From Trichoplax adhaerens (Eukaryota > Placozoa > Uniplacotomia > Trichoplacea > Trichoplacidae): a DNA stretch of 64,000 nucleotides. The stretch spans positions 6,197,246 through 6,261,245 of the forward strand of contig NW_002060945.1 in the NCBI RefSeq assembly GCF_000150275.1. The letters run 5' to 3'. The position numbers and the translations under genes were made by a program. This document shows, one piece after another, positions 58,902 to 64,000 of this stretch; position 1 is the first letter of the stretch; each line of letters begins with the position of its first letter. The notes under the pieces are model-generated. The model did not search any database, was not told the DNA's origin, and worked only from the letters and a program-made list of their open reading frames with translations.

Positions 58902-60767
58902 TTACACAACCTTTAGGTGGTTAAGGTCAATATCCATCATCAAAAGTTTAGTTAGTTCTTCAGATAGTAAATCATGTAATATCCCGTTATTGCGAGAATA
59001 AACCCATTTTCCATCGAGGTAATCATATCTTTTTGGGCCACTTTATTGTAACAGTGCACGACATATATGAGAAAGATCGTTAATTGAACGTAACACTGGT
59101 TAGCTGTGTCAATGTGACATAGTAAATGAATAATTAAAGTACCCCACCTTAATGGTGAAGACAGCCAAATTTGCTTATTAGGAACTTGCTTATTGATAAC
59201 ATAAGTTCCAAGGTTGTCTAGAACAGTATCCACGTCCATTAGTAATGTGCTAATCTTATCATCGTCTGTTAGCATATTGTACCGAATTTTTAAGACCATA
59301 CCACAGTAAACTATTATTAATGATGGTATCGCTGATTAATTATCATCTAACCATCGTATATAACACTTACCTCCTAAGTGGATAGTAAGAACACCTGACT
59401 ATTTGAAAATTGTATACACAATGATATGTAAGTATTAGATTTTTTGTCAAACGATCTGTATCTTAAAGTATCTTTCTATCTTACTGCGAGGCTGGCGTCG
59501 TAATCATCAGATAATATTTCTTGGTCATTTAAGTTTTCAAAAAATTCTGTTAAATTCTCTAGAGTTTCATCCGCAATTTTGTTATATTGGAGAGCGTCCA
59601 ATTCGGACCTATAAATATATTAAAGATATTGATAATGTAATAATTCGTACAATATTCTTAGGGCCTGGCGCTGACTGCAACGCTAGCTACATATCATAAA
59701 ACGAATTTCATGATGTATCAATAAACCAGATACGAGATTTAGCAGCCTACATGCTGTACTATGACGTGCAAGTACTGTCGATTTTTCACTTGCTTTCTAG
59801 ATAGCACTCTGTGATGATACGAAAGGTTAAGGGACGAACTAGCTACATTCAGAGAAATAGGCGTTCAACATGTAAAATTCTAATGCAAACCGAGCAGCCA
59901 ACGCACAAGTACGATTTCTATTTTCAGCATGATGCAAATATAGCACTGTAAAACACTCTCATCACGCGATGCCGTATTGCCCATTTACGTTAGAGTAGAA
60001 ACTAATCCAAACCATCAAAATACGAATGCTGTAGGATAAAGTACGTAAACAACTGTAGCTTACGTAGAACTTGAGCATGATCGCATTAATAGAGTAGCTT
60101 GAAGGGGCCAAGATTTCACGGATAAAGAAAGTGACCTTCGTAAATCCTACGTTAATCAACATTTAAAAATAAGAGGTTACTTTGTGTATTAGCATAAAAC
60201 TATTCATTCTGGCTGATTTATCGTTATTAGTACTGTAGCATGTTGCAAATCAAGCATCGTATCATGATACTGCAATGTAATACTGTATTATCTGTGGCAT
60301 GCTAACGTTATATCAAGAGATTTCACATAGGAACTCAAATATTGATGGTAAGCCATCGACAGATGTAGCTACGACGATAAGTAAAGTGCAGAATCTGTGA
60401 ATGTTTTTAATCATTACAATCATTACATTACAGCATTCTATCCCTATCAATATAGATTGAGCTATCAGGCTATGCAGTACATACTGTGAAATCGGATGTT
60501 GTAAGAGAAAGATTAGACAAGTGGCAAATTAGAGTATAATACAGAGTATGACAAGTAAAATGTCCTGCAGCATCTTTGCAGTACTGTAAATTAATTATCA
60601 GCAGACCCATTGGATGTTTGTAAACTAACCTGAGGGTGCCTTCTTTTAGTACAGCAGCCATTACTAGAAGAAAAGCTTCTAACTTTCAAGGCTAAGACTT
60701 GGTTAGCTGGCGCAAATCGAAGCAAACATGTTCGTAATGACAAACAAGTTCTAATGTTTGCCATCAT
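58902..60767 (-). CDS. FXN: Frataxin, mitochondrial iron-sulfur cluster assembly factor
   Basis: Five exons: 60767-60607 (tentative), 59608-59485, 59398-59371, 59217-59148, 59040-58902. The core reads ELDALQYNKIADETLENL (acidic first helix), DYDASLASGVLTIHLGG, LGTYVINKQVPNKQIWLSSP, LSGPKRYDYLDGKWVYS and LLSEELTKLL, which matches the frataxin fold over its whole length including the surface acidic ridge and the NKQ...WLSSP strand. Frataxin stimulates Fe-S cluster formation on the NFS1-ISCU complex in the matrix. Exon 1 contains a classic presequence (MANIRTCLSLRTCLLRFAPA, then VRSFSSSNG). It joins exon 2 in phase only with a weak donor (GTCTGC at 60606), giving about 173 residues. The stronger donor GTTAGT at 60629 fits exon 2 only in another frame (ATG at 60661), giving a leaderless protein of about 130 residues. 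Confidence 0.93.
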
Positions 60768-61328
60768 CGCTTGAGCATACACCATTGGAATTGCAATTGA
60801 TTGAAAATCTCCTCGAGTTTTACGTGACTTGCAGTTGCTGTGCGGTGGGGCTAACAAGTAACAAGTGGATTTGATTTATAGCTACTACTACAGTATGTCT
60901 ATTAATTATCGGTAGCAAATAGAGTATACTGAAACATGAGTCAGAGTCTTGGCAATAGCAAGATTTCTTCACTGCGATCTACTGTTAGAACAACAATTTA
61001 GCTCTTTTATACCGTACTCCTATCATGGCTGTCTACTGTATGTATATGTTATATACTGTACTGTATATGCAACGCACAGTACGGACGCCACTGGCATATA
61101 AAGCCTAGTACTAGATACAACAGCGGATTACTATCGATTGTCAATGGCAGATTGGCAGTAGTCCACAGAAGTAGAAGAAATTTACCTCTATGCTTTAGTC
61201 GCTGTTAAGCCCCGTGTAAATCATTAGCAATAATTGTTTAAAGTACTGATTAGGTAATGAATAGCCTCAATAATTAACTGGAAACGCTAGAAGTTTCTAT
61301 CTTACTATTGAAATAAAAACTATCAACC
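60768..61328. promoter_or_regulatory. Divergent 5' region between frataxin and SNAPC5
   Basis: Only about 560 bp separate the two start codons, so the promoters are adjacent or shared. No canonical TATA element could be assigned. A short ATATACTGTACTGTATAT block lies near 61050. Confidence 0.45.
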
Positions 61329-61697
61329 ATGGAACAAACAGCGTTACTTGAAACGCTAAAAGAAGAGGAAAAACTATTGCTCGAACTTCAGATAAAACTG
61401 AAAGCACAATTACAAAAGTTAAAAACTGAAGAATTGTCTTTGTTAGAAATGATAATAACCAGCAAAAAGCAACTTGGCAGTGACGATGTTGAGACTAGCT
61501 CCATCTCCAATGCAAATTATCGGCCGACACTGGTAGATCCTAAATCGTGCTCTAATGCAACAATGGCTCCATCTTATGATGATGATCCTACAATGGTAAA
61601 TCAAAAGCCGTTACATGGTTTACTCCCTGCACTGGATACGCATAACATGAGTTCCGATGAAGAAGAATCCGAAAGTGATTTGGTTGCAGATGCATAA
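61329..61697 (+). CDS. SNAPC5: snRNA-activating protein complex subunit 5 (SNAP19)
   Basis: A single-exon frame of 122 residues (human SNAPC5 is 98). The N-terminal half is a coiled coil of the same pattern as human SNAPC5 (LKEEEKLLLELQIKLKAQL, then LKTEELSLLEMI, matching LRKEEETLL ... LNRLKVEELALQSMI). The C-terminus is acidic Ser/Glu-rich (SSDEEESESDL), as in the vertebrate protein. The start ACCATGG has good context. In animals SNAPC5 is a small stabilising subunit of the SNAPc complex that drives U snRNA promoters. Coiled-coil similarity alone would be weak evidence, but the combination of length, coiled coil and acidic tail is convincing. Confidence 0.75.
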   Translation: MEQTALLETLKEEEKLLLELQIKLKAQLQKLKTEELSLLEMIITSKKQLGSDDVETSSISNANYRPTLVDPKSCSNATMAPSYDDDPTMVNQKPLHGLLPALDTHNMSSDEEESESDLVADA

Positions 61698-61779
61698 CCA
61701 AGCTTTACATGCCAAATTCAATATGCTGAATTGATTGTAGATATACAAGTACAACCAAACTCGATCCATTTGTTATCGT

Positions 61780-62150
61780 TGACGTATTTATAATCGTTTA
61801 AGTATCAAGAAGTATGCACTATGTCACCGTTATTCATACCGGTTTTACAAATAAACGTTATGATGAATTGATTGCAGATATTGAACCATACTCTACACAT
61901 CCTTATTATATATTTAATAATCACCGAAGCATCAAGAAGTTTGCTTTATCCATCATTCATACAAGCTTTGCAAATAAAAGGTATGATAAATGGGTTGTCA
62001 ATGGACGTACAGTATAACCAAATTTTATTCATCCGTTTAGTATACTTTAAAATCGTCTATGTGTCTAAAAGATTTAAAATACTTTCAAATCGTCCATGTG
62101 TCCAAAAGATTACTACACATCATGAATCATATTACCTTTGCAAATAAGAG
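61780..62150. repeat. Degenerate tandem repeat, unit about 118 bp
   Basis: Blocks ATCAAGAAGT, ATTCATAC, TTTGCAAATAA and GTATGATAAATTG recur in order at about 61784-61890 and 61909-62008, with a weaker third copy at about 62064-62150. Short open frames here follow the repeat and show no conserved domain. Confidence 0.7.
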
Positions 62151-62339
62151 GATAGTTTACCTCCTATAACTACAAGAGTTTGCTGTACAGTGATGTTCGT
62201 ACTTAATCCTGTATACAATTCTTTATTTCATCTGTAAAGGTAATGATGGCCTGCTATGCTATGCAACACAGTCTATTTAAAATGTATCTAAATTAATTAT
62301 ATTGTGATGTAATTCTACTTGATATTGACTGTTAGATAT

Positions 62340-62900
62340 AATGTTGCAAGTAACTTGCTATTAACACAGATTAAAACATGAATTGCAAGATTGTGCCCGA
62401 GAAGAAACATATTTGTCTTGAATTAACTTCATTTCCAGATCTGAACACGGATGTAATAATCAGCAGCAGACATCTTTATTTCTTACAACCAATCTTATTC
62501 TGTCATAGGAATTATTATTTTCTTATTGCTATATTAATGTAGAGGACCCGCCTGGCCAACCAGCATTCATTATAACAAATTCGATGTACTCTTTCTCTCA
62601 CTATATTGAAATTCGTATATGACAGCAGATTTGAAAAAACGTTGTTAGCAGTATTGATTCAAAGTAACTTGCTATTAAGACAGAACCAATCGTGATTTCA
62701 AGATATACCTGAGAAGGAATGATGCTAAACCGGCACATTTTCCGAATTGAATACATAATTAATGGATGATATCTTACTCTTTGCAACAAATTTTGTTCTC
62801 TCATCAGTTGTTCTCCTCAACTGCGAGTGTTTCATTACAGCAAATCCGGTATACTCCTATCCTTATATTGAAGTACCTACTGTACGATAGCAGATTTGGC
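62340..62900. repeat. Diverged direct duplication, unit about 270-310 bp
   Basis: AAGTAACTTGCTATTAACAC ... GCAAGATTGTGCCCGAGAAG (62347-62405) matches AAGTAACTTGCTATTAAGAC ... TCAAGATATACCTGAGAAGG (62661-62720). ACGATAGCAGATTTG near 62885 matches GACAGCAGATTTG near 62620. Confidence 0.75.
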
Positions 62901-64000
62901 ATAAGTGAACCCATTTTCCCTAAAAAACTAAGCAAAGTAAACCATTATTATAATTTAGACTTATAATTTCTTTTCTAATCTCCCATTTCGAAAGCTGGTA
63001 GTTGCTATTTATAATAAAAAAAGGATAAGCATTCAGGCAAAATACGCAAGGCACAAAATCTTTTATATAGGAGGATGTTCCGCCACAGCTTTACGAAATC
63101 AAATTGCAATTACACACTCTATCGATCCTCGGTTTTAGCCTGTTTCACTTTTTGAAATTACTACAGAATCAAAACCTTGTAACTGTACTGTAAACCTTTA
63201 ATGGATGCTATACATATATGTAAATTACCTATAGCACTCCAAAAACTGAATGCTACAGGAAAATTACGGGCCAACACTCAAGGAAAAATAATGGCGTCGT
63301 TATTCAAGAGTAAATTTATGTAAACTCTGCATTCTCTCACTACTGTATGTAAACTATTCGTAACTGTAGTTTGCATTGCTTTATTAGATAAAGTATTCGT
63401 AAGTACGAACCCTTCGTAGAATAAAAATAGATCTAAAGAGAGAAATTACAATTTTTTGAATTGCCTACACGATAAAAAGTTTCATACGTGGAATTATTTC
63501 AGTTCTTTTAAAGATTTGAATTTTACTACCCAAATGATGTAGCTGATTAAAGATACTCATCATGGTGCCGAGACTATTTCTTGAGCAGCCTTTACCTATT
63601 TATGCCAGAAGCCGATATAAACTACAGCTTAATTTTTTGACAAATACCAGAAATTAACCAAGATATAGTATTAACAGGTTCAGTATTTTGCGTAAAACGA
63701 TATAAATAATTATCGTCTTATTCTGACATAGTTTACTAAAATCATAAGATGGAAATCTTCACATTCAGGCATTGCGTTCAATTTGCTTATGAACAAGCGT
63801 AAGATATGCTCAGTAACTTACGTCTATTTTTAAAGTAATGGGCAACCTTTACAGGCAAATTAAAAATCTATTCGTTATGTTCCTGACCGATGGCTTTACA
63901 TCTAGCATCTTACTATAGTAAAAATCAATGCACAATTCAAAATGATAAAATTTCATCTGTTGGCCATGATAGGCGTATTGCCATTCTATGCTCCATTACC
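62901..64000. other. Window end, no recognisable gene
   Basis: AT-rich sequence without a supported coding exon. A short frame at about 63750-63798 (FTFRHCVQFAYEQA) ends in a GTAAGA donor and could be an exon of a gene continuing past the window. It cannot be assigned. Confidence 0.3.

Overview
This is a gene-rich, AT-rich, intron-dense animal nuclear segment. Ten protein-coding genes can be read exon by exon from conserved protein motifs plus GT/AG (once GC/AG) splice sites with consistent phases. Exons are mostly 30-300 bp and most introns are 100-500 bp. The gene set (PIK3C3, WDR41, KHDC4, an ABCC/MRP transporter, TMEM223, AGGF1, frataxin, SNAPC5, a PTB adaptor, two MFS carriers) is typical of a compact early-branching metazoan. 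A placozoan such as Trichoplax fits best, but this is inferred from gene content and architecture, not from any search.

Layout: a PTB-domain endocytic adaptor on the minus strand (141-about 1633, 5' end unresolved); 7 kb without a recognisable gene, holding a CRE-containing palindrome (about 6.0 kb) and a complex tandem array (7.05-8.6 kb); PIK3C3/VPS34 (+, 9054-15509); WDR41 (+, 17554-22135); KHDC4 (-, 28432-22714) converging on WDR41; a field of TACTGTAC-type palindromic repeats (27.85-29.26 kb) in the 5' region of KHDC4; an ABCC1/MRP-like full transporter (+, 30097-39096); TMEM223 (-, 41714-40129) with a small upstream ORF; AGGF1 (+, 43863-45611) in one uninterrupted exon; two paralogous MFS carriers in inverted head-to-head order (- 51664-46520; + 53249-57293) with exon 2-6 lengths identical to the base; frataxin (-, 60767-58902); SNAPC5 (+, 61329-61697); then 2.3 kb of degenerate tandem duplications.

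Functional themes: membrane traffic and autophagy (PTB adaptor, PIK3C3, WDR41), RNA processing and transcription (KHDC4, AGGF1, SNAPC5), mitochondria (TMEM223, frataxin) and transport (ABCC, MFS pair). There is no operon-like logic apart from possible shared promoters of divergent pairs.

The most notable observations are: a 111-bp stop-free GT...AG segment inside PIK3C3 that looks like an in-frame retained intron (exitron); alternative donors in frataxin exon 1 that would give a leader-bearing or a leaderless protein; the mirror-image MFS duplication; an intronless AGGF1 with a 90-bp internal duplication; and a near-perfect 66-bp palindrome inside a large GTAC-rich repeat family that recurs across the window. 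Reading frames were assembled by eye; first and last exons flagged as tentative should be treated as such.
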